A stretch of DNA of 64,000 nt from an uncultured Stenotrophomonas sp. (GTDB taxonomy: Bacteria > Pseudomonadota > Gammaproteobacteria > Xanthomonadales > Xanthomonadaceae), in contig CAJYNG010000022.1 of the NCBI GenBank assembly GCA_913775725.1, positions 124,001 through 188,000 of the forward strand, in the 5' to 3' direction. The notes below the pieces were generated by a model. The model made no database searches. It was not told where the DNA came from and worked only from the letters and a program-made list of their open reading frames with translations. The position numbers were made by a program, and so were the translations under genes. Positions 45,372 through 54,652 of this stretch are shown here, in pieces. Position 1 is the stretch's first letter, and every line of letters begins with the position of its first letter.

Positions 45372-46592
45372 ATGAACATGACCCGCCGCCATCCCCTGAT
45401 CCTCGCCCTCGCCCTGGCCCTGCTCTGCGGCGCCACGGCCCCCGCCTTCGCCACGTCCCCTGCGATGACCGAAAAGCCGTCCGCTGCGCTGCGCCTGGCC
45501 ACCTACAACACCTCGCTGTACTCCGACGACGCCGGTGGCCTGATCAAGGAACTGGAAGGCGACAGCGAGCACGCACGCAAGATCGCCGCGGTGCTGCAGC
45601 AGGTGCGCCCGGACCTGGTGCTGCTGAACGAATTCGACTTCGACGACGCCCATCGCGCCGCCGAGCTGTTCCAGAAGCGCTACCTGGAAGTGGCCCAGCC
45701 CGGCGGCGGCAAGCCGCTGCACTTCGCCTACCGCTATCTGGCCCCGGTCAATACCGGCGTGCCCAGCGGTCTGGACCTGGACAACAACGGCGTGGTCGGC
45801 GGCGAAGGCCGCAGCCGCGGCAACGATGCATGGGGCTACGGCCTGCACCCGGGCCAGTACGGCATGCTGGTGCTGTCGCGCTACCCGATCGATGAAGCCA
45901 AGGTGCGCAGCTTCCAGCTGCTGAAGTGGAGCGCGATGCCCGGCGCGATCCGTCCGGTTGACCCGCGCACCGGCAAGAGCTTCTACAACGACCACGTGTG
46001 GTCGCAGCTGCGGCTGTCGTCGAAGTCGCATTGGGACGTGCCGGTGAAGACCCCGGCCGGCGTGGTCCACGCGCTGGTCTCGCACCCGACCCCGCCGGTG
46101 TTCGACGGCCCGGAAAAGCGCAACGCGGCGCGCAACCACGACGAACTGCGCCTGTGGCAGGAATACCTGTCCAAGGGTGACAAGCCGTGGCTGTGCGACG
46201 ACAAGGGCCAGTGCGGTGGCCTGGCGCAGGACGCGCGCTTCGTGATCCTGGGCGACCTCAACAACGACCCGGTCGACGGCGATGGCCGCCATGAGGCGAT
46301 CGTCGAGCTGATCGAGAACGCCCGCGTGCTGCGCTACCCCACCCCGCGCAGCGTCGGCGGCGAGCAGACCAGCCTGGCCTATGCGGCCAAGGGCATCGAG
46401 CGCAAGGGCGCACCGTTCCACGCCACCGGCGATTTCGGCCCGAAGTCCGGCACCATGCGCCTGGACTACGTACTACCCTCGACCGGTTTCGAATACGTGG
46501 GCAGCGGCATCTTCTGGCCGGCCAATGAAAGCCCGGAAGCGAAAATCGCCGACGGCAGCGACCACCATCTGGTGTGGGTGGACGTGAAGTAA
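45372..46592 (+). CDS. Exported endonuclease/exonuclease/phosphatase-fold hydrolase
   Basis: A 406-residue protein with a signal peptide (LILALALALLCGATAPAFA) and an EEP (DNase I-like) domain. Metal and catalytic motifs: LATYNTSLY, LLNEFDFDD (metal Glu), VILGDLNNDPVDGDG (Asp-x-Asn) and the terminal DGSDHHLVWVDV (Asp-His). The substrate could be nucleic acid, a phospholipid head-group or another phosphodiester; the sequence alone does not decide. The stop is immediately followed by a palindromic repeat at 46594. Confidence 0.88.
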   Translation: MNMTRRHPLILALALALLCGATAPAFATSPAMTEKPSAALRLATYNTSLYSDDAGGLIKELEGDSEHARKIAAVLQQVRPDLVLLNEFDFDDAHRAAELFQKRYLEVAQPGGGKPLHFAYRYLAPVNTGVPSGLDLDNNGVVGGEGRSRGNDAWGYGLHPGQYGMLVLSRYPIDEAKVRSFQLLKWSAMPGAIRPVDPRTGKSFYNDHVWSQLRLSSKSHWDVPVKTPAGVVHALVSHPTPPVFDGPEKRNAARNHDELRLWQEYLSKGDKPWLCDDKGQCGGLAQDARFVILGDLNNDPVDGDGRHEAIVELIENARVLRYPTPRSVGGEQTSLAYAAKGIERKGAPFHATGDFGPKSGTMRLDYVLPSTGFEYVGSGIFWPANESPEAKIADGSDHHLVWVDVK

Positions 46593-46593
46593 T

Positions 46594-46660
46594 AAAAAGG
46601 GGACGGAGGGGATTAAGTCGTTTGTGCCACAAACGACTTAATCCCCTCCGTCCCCTTTTT
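46594..46660. repeat. AAAAGGGGACGG-family inverted repeat, copy 3
   Basis: AAAAAGGGGACGGAGGGGAT-TAAGTCGTTTG, a short TGCCA-centred loop and the inverted arm ending in T5. It sits between convergent stops (46592 and 46664) and overlaps the place where a terminator would be. Confidence 0.92.
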
Positions 46661-46663
46661 GTG

Positions 46664-47851
46664 TTACGGGCGCAGTTCGACGCCGATGGCGTCGGCGGCA
46701 TCACGCGCGATGGCGCGTGCTTCGTCGATGGTTTCCGCACGCGCCAGGGTCACGCCCACGCGGCGGTGGCCGTGCACGCTCGGCTTGCCGAACAGGCGCA
46801 CGGCGGTGTCCGGCACCTGCAACGCAGCGGCGACGTTGTTGAAGTACGGCACGCCCTCGCCATGCGCCAGCAGCGCGCACGACGCCGACGGGCCACTTTG
46901 GCGGATCACCGGGATCGGCAGGCCGAGGATGGCGCGCGCGTGCAGCGCGAACTCGCTCAGTTCCTGCGATACCAGCGTCACCAGGCCAGTGTCGTGCGGG
47001 CGCGGCGACACTTCGCTGAACCACACTTTGTCACCCTTCACGAACAGCTCCACACCGAACAGACCCCAGCCGCCGAGGTCGTCGGTGATCGCTCGCGAAA
47101 TCTCTTCGGCGCGCGCCAGTGCCGCGCTCGACATCGGCTGCGGCTGCCAGCTTTCGCGGTAGTCGCCATCCTTCTGCAGATGCCCGATCGGCGCGCAGAA
47201 CGAGGTGCCGCCGGCATGGCGCACGGTCAGCAGGGTGATCTCGTAATCGAAATCGATGAAGCCCTCGACGATGCAACGGCCGGCACCGGCGCGGCCACCG
47301 GTCTGCGCATACTCCCAGGCGGGTGCGATATCTGCCTCGCTGCGCAGGGTGCTCTGGCCTTTGCCCGAGGACGACATCACCGGCTTGACCACGCACGGCA
47401 GCCCGATGGCGGCCACCGCGGCGCGGTATTCGGCCTCGGTATCAACGAAGCGGTACGGCGAGGTCGGCAGGCCCAGGGTCTCAGCGGCCAGTCGGCGGAT
47501 ACCCTCGCGGTCCATGGTCAGGCGCGCAGCGCGCGCGGTCGGGATCACCCGCAGCCCCTGCTCCTGCTCCAGCTGGACCAGGGTTTCGGTATGGATGGCC
47601 TCGATCTCCGGCACCACCAGGTGCGGCTGCTCCTGGGCGATCAGCGCGCGCAGGGCCATTGCATCGAGCATGTCGATCACATGCGAGCGATGGGCGACCT
47701 GCATGGCCGGGGCATCGGCATAGCGGTCAGCGGCGATCACTTCCACGCCCAGCCGCTGCAGCTCGATGGCCACCTCCTTGCCGAGTTCGCCCGAGCCCAG
47801 CAGCAGCACGCGGGTGGCGGAGGGGGACAACGGAGTTCCAAGCTTGGCCAT
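46664..47851 (-). CDS. purT: Formate-dependent phosphoribosylglycinamide formyltransferase
   Basis: GAR transformylase 2 of purine biosynthesis, using formate and ATP. It has 395 residues with the ATP-grasp fold: [20 protein letters not shown] at the N-terminus, [16 protein letters not shown] (phosphate loop), [14 protein letters not shown] and [16 protein letters not shown] for metal and substrate binding. The start [10 protein letters not shown] at 47851 matches the family; an ATG at 47887 adds 12 residues. No other pur gene is in the window. Confidence 0.97.
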   Translation of the reverse strand: MAKLGTPLSPSATRVLLLGSGELGKEVAIELQRLGVEVIAADRYADAPAMQVAHRSHVIDMLDAMALRALIAQEQPHLVVPEIEAIHTETLVQLEQEQGLRVIPTARAARLTMDREGIRRLAAETLGLPTSPYRFVDTEAEYRAAVAAIGLPCVVKPVMSSSGKGQSTLRSEADIAPAWEYAQTGGRAGAGRCIVEGFIDFDYEITLLTVRHAGGTSFCAPIGHLQKDGDYRESWQPQPMSSAALARAEEISRAITDDLGGWGLFGVELFVKGDKVWFSEVSPRPHDTGLVTLVSQELSEFALHARAILGLPIPVIRQSGPSASCALLAHGEGVPYFNNVAAALQVPDTAVRLFGKPSVHGHRRVGVTLARAETIDEARAIARDAADAIGVELRP

Positions 47852-47941
47852 GGCGGTTCCAGCAGCGATGTGAAGGCGGGTGGGCATTCTAGCTGGCCGC
47901 GCGCCCTGGCCATGGCATCCGACGAACGGTAGCTGGAAAGT

Positions 47942-47958
47942 GATATCAATTTGATATC
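47942..47958. promoter_or_regulatory. GATATCAA-T-TTGATATC palindrome before the SPFH operon
   Basis: Perfect 8-bp arms around a single T, ending 30 bp before the SPFH start codon, where an operator would block transcription. The operon encodes a ribbon-helix-helix protein that could bind it. The link is inferred. Confidence 0.55.
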
Positions 47959-47988
47959 CTAACTCCGAACCCTCAAGGACGTACCGCC

Positions 47989-48870
47989 ATGAAAGAGAAG
48001 TCGCTGTCTTCCCTCAACGGCCTCGGCACGCTGGCCGGCGCCCTGCTCGTCGCCCTCGCCGGTGCCGCCCTGTTCGTACTGGGCGTGGCAGCCAAGGCCA
48101 GCACCGGCTCACCCAACCTGCTGCTGATGCTGCTGGGCGTGCTGCTGGTGGCCGCAGGCATCTTCGTGCTGGCCGGCCTGTACACCATCCAGCCCAACCA
48201 GGCGGCGGTGCTGAGCCTGTTCGGCAAGTACGTGGGCACCGTGAAGGACAACGGCCTGCGCTGGAACAACCCCTTCTTTGCCAAGCGCCGGGTCAGCCAG
48301 CGCGTGCGCAACTTCGAGAGCGGCAAGCTGAAGGTCAACGAGCTGGACGGCAGCCCGATCGAGATCGCCGCGGTGATCGTCTGGCAGGTGGTCGATGCCT
48401 CCGAGGCGGTCTACAACGTGGACGACTACGAGAGCTTCGTGCACATCCAGTCCGAATCGGCGCTGCGTGCGATGGCCACCAGCTATCCCTACGACCAGCA
48501 CGAGGATGGCCAGCTGGCCCTGCGCAGCCACGCCAGCGAGATCTCCCAGCACCTGAAGAACGAGCTGGCCGAGCGCCTGGCCGATGCCGGTGTGCAGGTG
48601 ATCGACGCGCGCATCAGCCACCTCGCCTACGCTGCCGAGATCGCCCAGGCGATGCTGCAGCGGCAGCAGGCCAACGCGGTGATCGCTGCACGCACGCGCA
48701 TCGTGGCCGGTGCGGTGGGCATGGTTGAAATGGCCCTGGCCGAACTGCAGAAGAACGGCGTGGTGCAGCTGGACGAGGAACGCAAGGCGCACATGGTCAG
48801 CAACCTGCTGACCGTACTGTGCTCGGACCGCGGCACCCAGCCGATCGTCAACGCTGGCTCCCTGTACTGA
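47989..48870 (+). CDS. SPFH/band-7 domain membrane protein
   Basis: A 293-residue protein with two N-terminal membrane helices (about 13-36 and 43-64) and an SPFH domain ([60 protein letters not shown]). The helical stretch near [20 protein letters not shown] fits stomatin/HflC-type assembly. It starts an operon with a ribbon-helix-helix protein and DUF4177 and PH-like proteins. The target process (membrane microdomains, proteolysis control) is not evident. The start at 47989 lies behind AAGGA. Confidence 0.92.
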   Translation: MKEKSLSSLNGLGTLAGALLVALAGAALFVLGVAAKASTGSPNLLLMLLGVLLVAAGIFVLAGLYTIQPNQAAVLSLFGKYVGTVKDNGLRWNNPFFAKRRVSQRVRNFESGKLKVNELDGSPIEIAAVIVWQVVDASEAVYNVDDYESFVHIQSESALRAMATSYPYDQHEDGQLALRSHASEISQHLKNELAERLADAGVQVIDARISHLAYAAEIAQAMLQRQQANAVIAARTRIVAGAVGMVEMALAELQKNGVVQLDEERKAHMVSNLLTVLCSDRGTQPIVNAGSLY

Positions 48871-48915
48871 ACCACCCTCGCAACGGGGTGCCCCACCGCC
48901 CCGCCAGGAGTTTTC

Positions 48916-49095
48916 ATGAGTGAGAAGAAAGCCTATCCGCTGCGCATCAATGCCGAGGTCCTGGCCGCGGCACAGCGCTGGGCTGACGACGAGCTGCGCA
49001 GCCTCAACGCACAGATCGAATACGTACTGCGCGACGCATTGCGCAAGGCAGGACGCCTGCCAAAACCCAAGCCATCGCCGGAGGACAAGGAATGA
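48916..49095 (+). CDS. Small ribbon-helix-helix (Arc-like) DNA-binding protein
   Basis: A 59-residue protein: [20 protein letters not shown], then [20 protein letters not shown], with a basic/Pro tail ending PSPEDKE. The beta strand YPLRIN followed by two helices and the [11 protein letters not shown] segment is the Arc/MetJ ribbon-helix-helix pattern. The start has a strong CAGGAG. Its stop overlaps the next start (ATGA at 49092-49095). It probably autoregulates the operon through the palindrome at 47942-47958; that is an inference. Confidence 0.85.
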   Translation: MSEKKAYPLRINAEVLAAAQRWADDELRSLNAQIEYVLRDALRKAGRLPKPKPSPEDKE

Positions 49096-49271
49096 GCAAG
49101 CGCTGGAGCTACCAGACCATCGAGGTCAAGACATCCATGATGGGCGTGCTGAAGCCTGAGGATGTCCAGGCCGAACTCAGCCGCCAGGGCCAACTGGGCT
49201 GGGAGCTGGTCAACATCATCATCCCGGCGCCGATGCGCCCGGCGATGCTGGTGTTCAAGAAGGAGGCCTGA
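49092..49271 (+). CDS. Small DUF4177-like protein
   Basis: A 59-residue protein beginning [13 protein letters not shown]. The pattern Y-x-T-I-E-V-K ... [17 protein letters not shown] ... LVFKKE is that of DUF4177, where a beta strand, a helix with GxxGWELV and a final strand FKK recur. Translationally coupled to the Arc-like gene by ATGA. Function unknown. Confidence 0.8.
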   Translation: MSKRWSYQTIEVKTSMMGVLKPEDVQAELSRQGQLGWELVNIIIPAPMRPAMLVFKKEA

Positions 49272-49274
49272 GCC

Positions 49275-49868
49275 GTGGGCGGCAGTGACCCGAAACCGTT
49301 CGACGTGGCCGAGAGTTCGCCGTTACGCGTGCTGTGGGTCGTGCTGCCATTGCTGGCAGCCTTCGTCGCTTGCCTGTATGCACAACTGTACAAAGCACCT
49401 GCCACGGCACCCTGGATCGAAGTAACGCTTTCGCCGCCCTGGTTCCAGATGGGCGGCAGTGCGGCATGGAGCCTGATCGTCATCGCTGTACTCGCTGTCG
49501 GGCTGGGAGCCGCATTCTTCCGCCGCCGCGTGGCGCTGGCCGGCAACGTGCTGGACGTGCGCTCGACGATGTATCGGCGGCGCGTGCCGGTCGCACAGCT
49601 GCGGCTGGACCAGGCCGAGGTGGTCGACCTGCAGCGTGACCCCCGCTATGGCATCCGCTTCAAGACCAACGGCTATGCGATGCCGGGTTTCTATTCCGGC
49701 CACTTCCGCCTGCAGGGCGGCGGCAAGGGTTTCGCGCTGGTCACCGACCGCACGCGCGTTCTCGCCCTGCCGGTCAGCGATGGCAGCACGCTGCTGCTCA
49801 GCCTGGACCGGCCGCAGTCGCTGCTCGATGCACTACGCAAGGTGGCCGCTTCGGCGCCACGGCAGTAA
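49275..49868 (+). CDS. Membrane protein with bacterial PH-like domain
   Basis: A 197-residue protein with two membrane helices (about 17-38 and 62-82) followed by a beta-rich region with LDVRSTMYRRRVPVAQLRLD, YGIRFKTNGYAMPGFYSGHF and LALPVSDGSTLLLSLDRPQS, the order seen in bacterial PH/YdbT-like domains. Start is a GTG at 49275, 3 bp after the preceding stop, with GGAGG inside the end of that gene. It closes the SPFH operon. Confidence 0.75.
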   Translation: MGGSDPKPFDVAESSPLRVLWVVLPLLAAFVACLYAQLYKAPATAPWIEVTLSPPWFQMGGSAAWSLIVIAVLAVGLGAAFFRRRVALAGNVLDVRSTMYRRRVPVAQLRLDQAEVVDLQRDPRYGIRFKTNGYAMPGFYSGHFRLQGGGKGFALVTDRTRVLALPVSDGSTLLLSLDRPQSLLDALRKVAASAPRQ

Positions 49869-49877
49869 GCTGCGCCG

Positions 49878-50687
49878 ATGCAACGACACCCGCCCCTCCT
49901 GATCAACACCGAGGCCATCGAACTGTGGCCTGCCGACCTGCTGCGCGCGCGCAGCAACCTCGACGCACGCCTGTTGGCACGAGCGCGGTGGGTGCTGCGA
50001 CGCAAGCGCGATGGCCGCTATCTGGCGGCCGTACTGCCGCACGGCGTACATTCGATGGTGCCGCGCCTGCCGCGCGAGCCCGGGGTCGAGGACGCACTGG
50101 CACTGCTCGACGCCACGGCGGCGCGCCCGTTTGGCGCTGTGCTGGAAGAACAATGGCTTCCGCTTGCCGGGCTGCAGCAGCGTCTGCAGCAGCTTGGGCT
50201 GAACCCGCAACGCTATGCCGACGACAGCGGCCTGCCGCTGGAACCCGAACCGTGCCTGCTGCATTTTGCCGGCCGCGACCGCTTCGCCCGCCCGCTATGG
50301 CTGCGCCGTGGCGCCGCGCAGGGCTGGCGACGGATGAGACTGCACGCGGCACAGGATGGCATTGCGCTGGACGCCATCTCCGGCTTCCGCAGCCATGCCT
50401 ACCAGCTGGGCCTCTTTGAACGGAAACTGGCGCGCGGCTTGAGCGTGGCGGAGATCCTGAAGGTCAATGCCGCCCCGGGTTTCAGCGAACACCACAGCGG
50501 CCACGCGCTGGACATTGGTACGCCCGGCGATGCTCCCGCCGAAGAGACCTTCGAAGCCACCGACGCGTTCGCGTGGCTGCAGGCACATGCGGATGGGCAC
50601 GGCTTCCAGCTGAGCTACCCGCGCGACAACCCGCACGGCATCGTCTACGAACCCTGGCACTGGTGCTGGAAACCGGCCAACGGCTGA
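49878..50687 (+). CDS. M15-family D-alanyl-D-alanine carboxypeptidase-like protein
   Basis: A 269-residue zinc peptidase of the VanY/M15 type. The zinc motif SEHHSGHALDIG is at residues ~202-213 and EPWHW at ~258-262; ISGFRSHAYQ is also typical. The C-terminal ~130 residues are the catalytic domain; the first ~130 are an unusual N-terminal region. No clear signal peptide is visible, odd for a cell-wall enzyme, so the substrate could be muropeptides in the cytosol or export may use another route. It starts 9 bp after the PH-domain gene. Confidence 0.86.
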   Translation: MQRHPPLLINTEAIELWPADLLRARSNLDARLLARARWVLRRKRDGRYLAAVLPHGVHSMVPRLPREPGVEDALALLDATAARPFGAVLEEQWLPLAGLQQRLQQLGLNPQRYADDSGLPLEPEPCLLHFAGRDRFARPLWLRRGAAQGWRRMRLHAAQDGIALDAISGFRSHAYQLGLFERKLARGLSVAEILKVNAAPGFSEHHSGHALDIGTPGDAPAEETFEATDAFAWLQAHADGHGFQLSYPRDNPHGIVYEPWHWCWKPANG

Positions 50688-50810
50688 GCCCCTCGTGGCG
50701 AAAGCCTGGAGCGGTCAGCGCATGGCCGCGGGCGGGATGGAATTATTCCGCGTGCGTCCGCCACGGAATGGAACAAGAGAGCAAAAGCAGGAGCGGATCG
50801 CTTCGCTCGA

Positions 50811-50832
50811 AGCCGAGCATGGCTCGGCTCTA
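50811..50832. repeat. Single GTAG-type arm (AGCCGAGC...CTCTAC)
   Basis: AGCCGAGCATGGCTCGGCTCTAC, nearly the same as the right arm at 33058-33080. It lies in the 194-bp gap between M15 and DUF423 genes. Confidence 0.8.
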
Positions 50833-50881
50833 CAGAAGCTGACGGCGCAGCGGTGTCGTGCTTGGCCGCTCTCCGCTTCCG

Positions 50882-51253
50882 TTACCGCCTCAACGCATTG
50901 ATCGCCAGCAACACCCATCCGGCCATCATGCTGGTGCCACCCATTGGCGCCATCCGCGTCGGCCACTGCCACAACGCGCCGCCCACCAGGCTGCCGGAGA
51001 ACAGCAGCACGCCCAGCAGCAGCACATACAGTGCCAGATGCGCGATCGCGCCCTGCGCGCGCGGGCCAAGCGCCACCAGCACCGCACCGTGTGCGAACGC
51101 GTACAGCGCCGCCATGTTCAGATGCTGCTGCGCAAGCGGGTCGGCCACACCGTGCGACGCATAGGCAGACAGGCCGATGGAAGCAGCGGCCAGCAATGCC
51201 CCCAGGCAGGCCAGCAGGGAAGGTTTACGTGCGCGACGTTCGAGATTGAACAT
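50882..51253 (-). CDS. DUF423 family membrane protein
   Basis: A 123-residue inner-membrane protein with four helices. Signatures: GLSAYASHGV near residue 30, MAALYAFAHGAVLVAL, LLGVLLFSGSL and MAPMGGTSMMAGWVLLAI, which define DUF423 (YgdD/YwdK). Function unknown in the family. Its gene sits between an M15 gene (convergent) and a terminator shared with the SRPBCC gene. Confidence 0.9.
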   Translation of the reverse strand: MFNLERRARKPSLLACLGALLAAASIGLSAYASHGVADPLAQQHLNMAALYAFAHGAVLVALGPRAQGAIAHLALYVLLLGVLLFSGSLVGGALWQWPTRMAPMGGTSMMAGWVLLAINALRR

Positions 51254-51293
51254 GTGGGCTCCTTGCGCAGCGCCCCTTGCCGGGCGCCAGATG

Positions 51294-51325
51294 AAAAAAA
51301 ACGCGCCGCAATGAGCGGCGCGTTT
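51294..51325 (-). terminator. Terminator of the SRPBCC gene
   Basis: On the minus strand AACGCGCCGCTCATTGCGGCGCG is followed by T8. It lies 33 bp beyond the stop of the 51358-52431 gene. Confidence 0.92.
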
Positions 51326-51357
51326 TCGTGTCCAGCACTACATGGGTCAGCCGAGGC

Positions 51358-52431
51358 TTACTTGACGGCCCAGTAGATGTCGTAGGTACCTTCCGGGGTG
51401 AACGACTTGTCGATGCCGTCCTTCCAGGATTCGTACGGACGGTCGATGACTTCGTTGCCCGAGGTCACGGCCCAGGCGCGCAGGCCGTTGCGGGCCACGT
51501 CCAGACCCGCCATGTGGCCGGTGTAGGCCGCATGCGCCGAACGGTGCGGAGCCACGTGCACGTACTTGACCGGAGCGCCGCCGTCGATCTTGACGGTCAG
51601 CTCTTCAGCGGTGGCACCTTCAGCACCCTTCTTCTTCACCGGCTGGGCGATGTCGAAGGCGTACTTCTCCTGACCGAAGTCGGTGGTGACGATGCGGAAC
51701 GGACCGGCGGCTTCAAGGCCATTGGCCTCCATCACGCGCTTGATCCACTCCTGGTTGTCCTTGATCGACTTGGTGATCGTGTCCTGACCGCGGTCCACGT
51801 TACCGGCGTTGACGACCAGCAGGTCTTCAGCCGGCACATCGACGACGGCCAGGTCGGTCAGCGGGGCTTCCGGGGTGCGGTAGTCAACGTTCGGGACGCT
51901 GGCCAGCATGTTGGCCATACGCGACAGACCCATCTTGATGTCGTCGCCGATCTGGCGGCTGACATACAGGCCGGCGTAACGGCCGAACAGGTCGAAGCCG
52001 TACTTCACCGAGTAGTCCTGGGTGATCTTGACGTTGCGGCCACCCTTGCCGGTCGGCTCCAGGGTGAAGGTGCTGATCTTGTCGTGACCCTTGGTGGCGT
52101 CTTCGATGGCGATGGCAACACGCTTGTTCTCTTCGGCTTCGGTGATCTTCCAGGAACCGGTGCCCAGGTCCTTGGAAGTGAAGTCGAGGGTGGCACCGAC
52201 GCCGGAGGCCGGGCCGGACAGCTTCAGTTCAACGGCGGGATCGCGCAGTACCAGCGGGTTCCAGTCCTTGAAGCGGCGCAGGCTGCTGACCGTGTCGTAC
52301 ACGATCGTCATCTTGCGGTTGGTCTCGATGCTTTCGGTGATGTGACGCTCGCCCGGCAGACATACGCCAATGATGACGAACAGGCCAGCCACGATCCCCA
52401 AGGCGATCAGGAACTCGATAATACGGGTCAT
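51358..52431 (-). CDS. SRPBCC (polyketide cyclase-like) plus GyrI-like protein, membrane-anchored
   Basis: A 357-residue protein. One N-terminal membrane helix (IIEFLIALGIVAGLFVIIGVCL) anchors it. Residues ~35-190 resemble SRPBCC (START-like) ligand-binding domains: VYDTVSSLRRFKDWNPLVLRD, VGATLDFTSKDLGTGSWKI, TLEPTGKGGRNVKITQDYSV. Residues ~205-355 look like a GyrI-like ligand-binding domain (YVHVAPHRSAHAAY, YDIYWAVK). Two small-molecule-binding modules in one chain suggest a sensor or carrier. It is monocistronic, with its own terminator. Confidence 0.78.
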   Translation of the reverse strand: MTRIIEFLIALGIVAGLFVIIGVCLPGERHITESIETNRKMTIVYDTVSSLRRFKDWNPLVLRDPAVELKLSGPASGVGATLDFTSKDLGTGSWKITEAEENKRVAIAIEDATKGHDKISTFTLEPTGKGGRNVKITQDYSVKYGFDLFGRYAGLYVSRQIGDDIKMGLSRMANMLASVPNVDYRTPEAPLTDLAVVDVPAEDLLVVNAGNVDRGQDTITKSIKDNQEWIKRVMEANGLEAAGPFRIVTTDFGQEKYAFDIAQPVKKKGAEGATAEELTVKIDGGAPVKYVHVAPHRSAHAAYTGHMAGLDVARNGLRAWAVTSGNEVIDRPYESWKDGIDKSFTPEGTYDIYWAVK

Positions 52432-52664
52432 TCAGAGAGTCTCCGGGGCCGATCCCACGGCCGGGTTGATTGAAGCGAAGCGCCAATCCTAGCAGGCTTC
52501 GCGGGCATTGTTTATCGGGATTGGCGCACCGGTTTCCCTGCCGGCTGCGTATTTGTATGGACAAAGAATTCGAAGGGTAACGCATACGGCTACCGGCCAG
52601 TAGGGGGCAACCTTGGCCGCAACCCATGACCCTCACCCAAGTCGTTGTACCAGAACGATTTTCC

Positions 52665-53309
52665 TCAGACCAGCTGGAGTTCGAACGCCTTCAGTACGGC
52701 GCGCGTACGGTCGCGCACGCCGAGCTTGGAGAGGATGTTGGACACGTGGTTCTTGATGGTCCCTTCGGCTACACCCAGCGAATTGGCGATCTCCTTGTTG
52801 GAAAAGCCACTGGCCATCAGCCGCAGGATCTCGGTCTCACGGTCGGTCAGCGGGTCCGGACGGTCCAGGCTGACGAACTCGTTGCGCATGTGCTCCAGGC
52901 CGGACAGCAGGCGCTGGGTCACGGCCGGCTGCACCAATGAGCCGCCGTCGGCCACGGTGCGGATGGCACCGACCAGCTGCGCCAGGGTCACGTCCTTGAG
53001 CAGATAGCCCTTGGCACCGGCCTTGAGCCCGGCCAGCACAAGCTGGTCGTCATCGAAGGTGGTGAGGATGATGGTCGGCGGCAGCTGCTCCTGGCGCGAC
53101 AGCATCTGCAGCGCCTCCAGCCCGGACATCACCGGCATGCGCATGTCCATCAGGACCACGTCGGGACGCACCTGCGGTATCAGCTCGACCGCCTGCCGGC
53201 CATCGCCGGCCTCGGCCACCACCTCGATACCGTCGTCGAGCGCCAGCAGGGAGCGGATTCCCTGCCGCACCAGGGTTTGGTCGTCGACCAAGCAGACGCG
53301 AATCATCAA
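52665..53309 (-). CDS. NarL/LuxR-type response regulator
   Basis: A 214-residue regulator. The receiver domain has acidic residues at DD9-10, phosphoacceptor Asp55 in VVLMDMRMP and the conserved Lys in KGYLLKD. The C-terminal LuxR-type HTH (about residues 148-207) has LTDRETEILRLMASGFSNKE and VAEGTIKNHVSNILSKLGV. Coupled by an ATGA overlap (53306-53309) to the histidine kinase gene upstream. The pair resembles DesK/DesR- or LiaS/LiaR-type systems. The target genes are not evident. Confidence 0.95.
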   Translation of the reverse strand: MMIRVCLVDDQTLVRQGIRSLLALDDGIEVVAEAGDGRQAVELIPQVRPDVVLMDMRMPVMSGLEALQMLSRQEQLPPTIILTTFDDDQLVLAGLKAGAKGYLLKDVTLAQLVGAIRTVADGGSLVQPAVTQRLLSGLEHMRNEFVSLDRPDPLTDRETEILRLMASGFSNKEIANSLGVAEGTIKNHVSNILSKLGVRDRTRAVLKAFELQLV

Positions 53310-54502
53310 CGCACTCCTTCAGGAACCTTGGTAAGGGCGGCCACCAGCACCGTTGCCGGCACCGTCGCCCGCAGCCGGAAGCCTTCGCCGGGACGGGTCT
53401 CGATCTGCAGCTGGCCACCACATTGTTGCAGGCGCTCACGCATGCCGCGCAAGCCATTGCCCACATTGACCATATCCGCGCCGACGCCGTCGTCGCGGGC
53501 CTCGACCACCACCCGGTCGGGGGCTTCACGGTACACCTTGATCCACAGGTGGCGCGCACCGGCGTGGCGTACCGCGTTGGTGATGATTTCCTGGGTGCAG
53601 CGCAGCAGCACGTGGGCCCGCTGCGGATCCTCCACGTTCAGCGGATCCTCGATCTCCAGCTGGATGTCCAGCGAGGGCACGTTCTCGGTAAGCGGGCGCA
53701 GGGCCGCGGCCAGATCGATGGCACCGGTCTCGCGCAGCTGGCTGACCACCTCGCGCACATTGCCCAGCAGCAGCTTGGCCAACGCGTGGGATCGCTTCAC
53801 ATGCTCCAGCGCCTGGCCCTCGGCCAGGTGCCCGGCCACTTCCAGGTTCAGGGTCAGCGCGGTCAGCTGATGGCCCAGCAGATCATGCAGCTCGCGCGAG
53901 ATGCGGGTGCGCTCATTGACCCGGGCGCTCTCGGCCAGCAGGGCGCGGGTGGCGCGCAGTTCCGAATTGAGCCGGCGCTGCTCATCGCGGGCCTCGGTCT
54001 GCTGGCGGGCGACCAGGCTGGTCACGAAGATGAACATGGAGAAGCCGCCATACAGCAGCGACTGCATCACCGCTTCGAACAGCGGGAAGCGCAGCAGCAT
54101 GTAGTAGACCGGCGCCACCGCCAGCTGGCTGACCAGCAGCCACAGCACGCCCAGCCGTACCGACAGCATCCACGGGATGACCCCGGCGGCGACCATCATC
54201 AGGATGCTACCCAGGCCCGAGCCGCTCAGGAAACTGACCCCCAGCGCCGAAATGGTCAGCAGCAGCAACAGGCTACGGTCCAGCCAGCTGGTGTGGCTGT
54301 CGCTGCGCAGGATGCGGGTCAGCCAGTAATAGGCGGTGCCGAAGGACAGGTAGGCGACGAACAGCAGGATCGCCCAGCCGCCCATGTCGTTGCGGCTGTG
54401 CAGGTTCTCGAACTGCGAGTATGCCAACGGCAGGCCAACCATGACCCAGGTGAACAGGCCGGCCAGGCGGAGGACACGGGTATGGCTGAGGACTCCCAAC
54501 AT
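53306..54502 (-). CDS. Sensor histidine kinase (HisKA_3 type)
   Basis: A 398-residue membrane kinase. About five or six hydrophobic helices span residues 10-160, with only short external loops. A short coiled stretch leads to the HisKA_3 motif RTRISRELHDLLGHQLTALT, with His206 as the phosphorylation site. The HATPase domain has NAVRHAGARHLWI, DDGVGADMVNVGNGLRGMRER and GGQLQIETRPGEGF. This intramembrane-sensing layout is typical of DesK-like kinases that detect membrane or envelope state. It is in an operon with the regulator. Confidence 0.94.
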   Translation of the reverse strand: MLGVLSHTRVLRLAGLFTWVMVGLPLAYSQFENLHSRNDMGGWAILLFVAYLSFGTAYYWLTRILRSDSHTSWLDRSLLLLLTISALGVSFLSGSGLGSILMMVAAGVIPWMLSVRLGVLWLLVSQLAVAPVYYMLLRFPLFEAVMQSLLYGGFSMFIFVTSLVARQQTEARDEQRRLNSELRATRALLAESARVNERTRISRELHDLLGHQLTALTLNLEVAGHLAEGQALEHVKRSHALAKLLLGNVREVVSQLRETGAIDLAAALRPLTENVPSLDIQLEIEDPLNVEDPQRAHVLLRCTQEIITNAVRHAGARHLWIKVYREAPDRVVVEARDDGVGADMVNVGNGLRGMRERLQQCGGQLQIETRPGEGFRLRATVPATVLVAALTKVPEGVR

Positions 54503-54652
54503 GCCAGCACTCTACGGGCCGCGCCTGCATACCGCACCCCACGGAAGTCATGCCTGCCCGGTCGCCTGTTCATGCCGCAGCCCACCCCGGGCATGCAATA
54601 ATCGTGCGCAGGGTCCCTTGATGGACCAACCGCGTTACCCCACGGAGTCACA

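Noticed and set aside
42421-46660. Treating the AAAAGGGG palindromes as ordinary rho-independent terminators
   Set aside because: They do end in T runs and may terminate transcription, but their long arms are nearly identical across unrelated loci, so they are repeats first.
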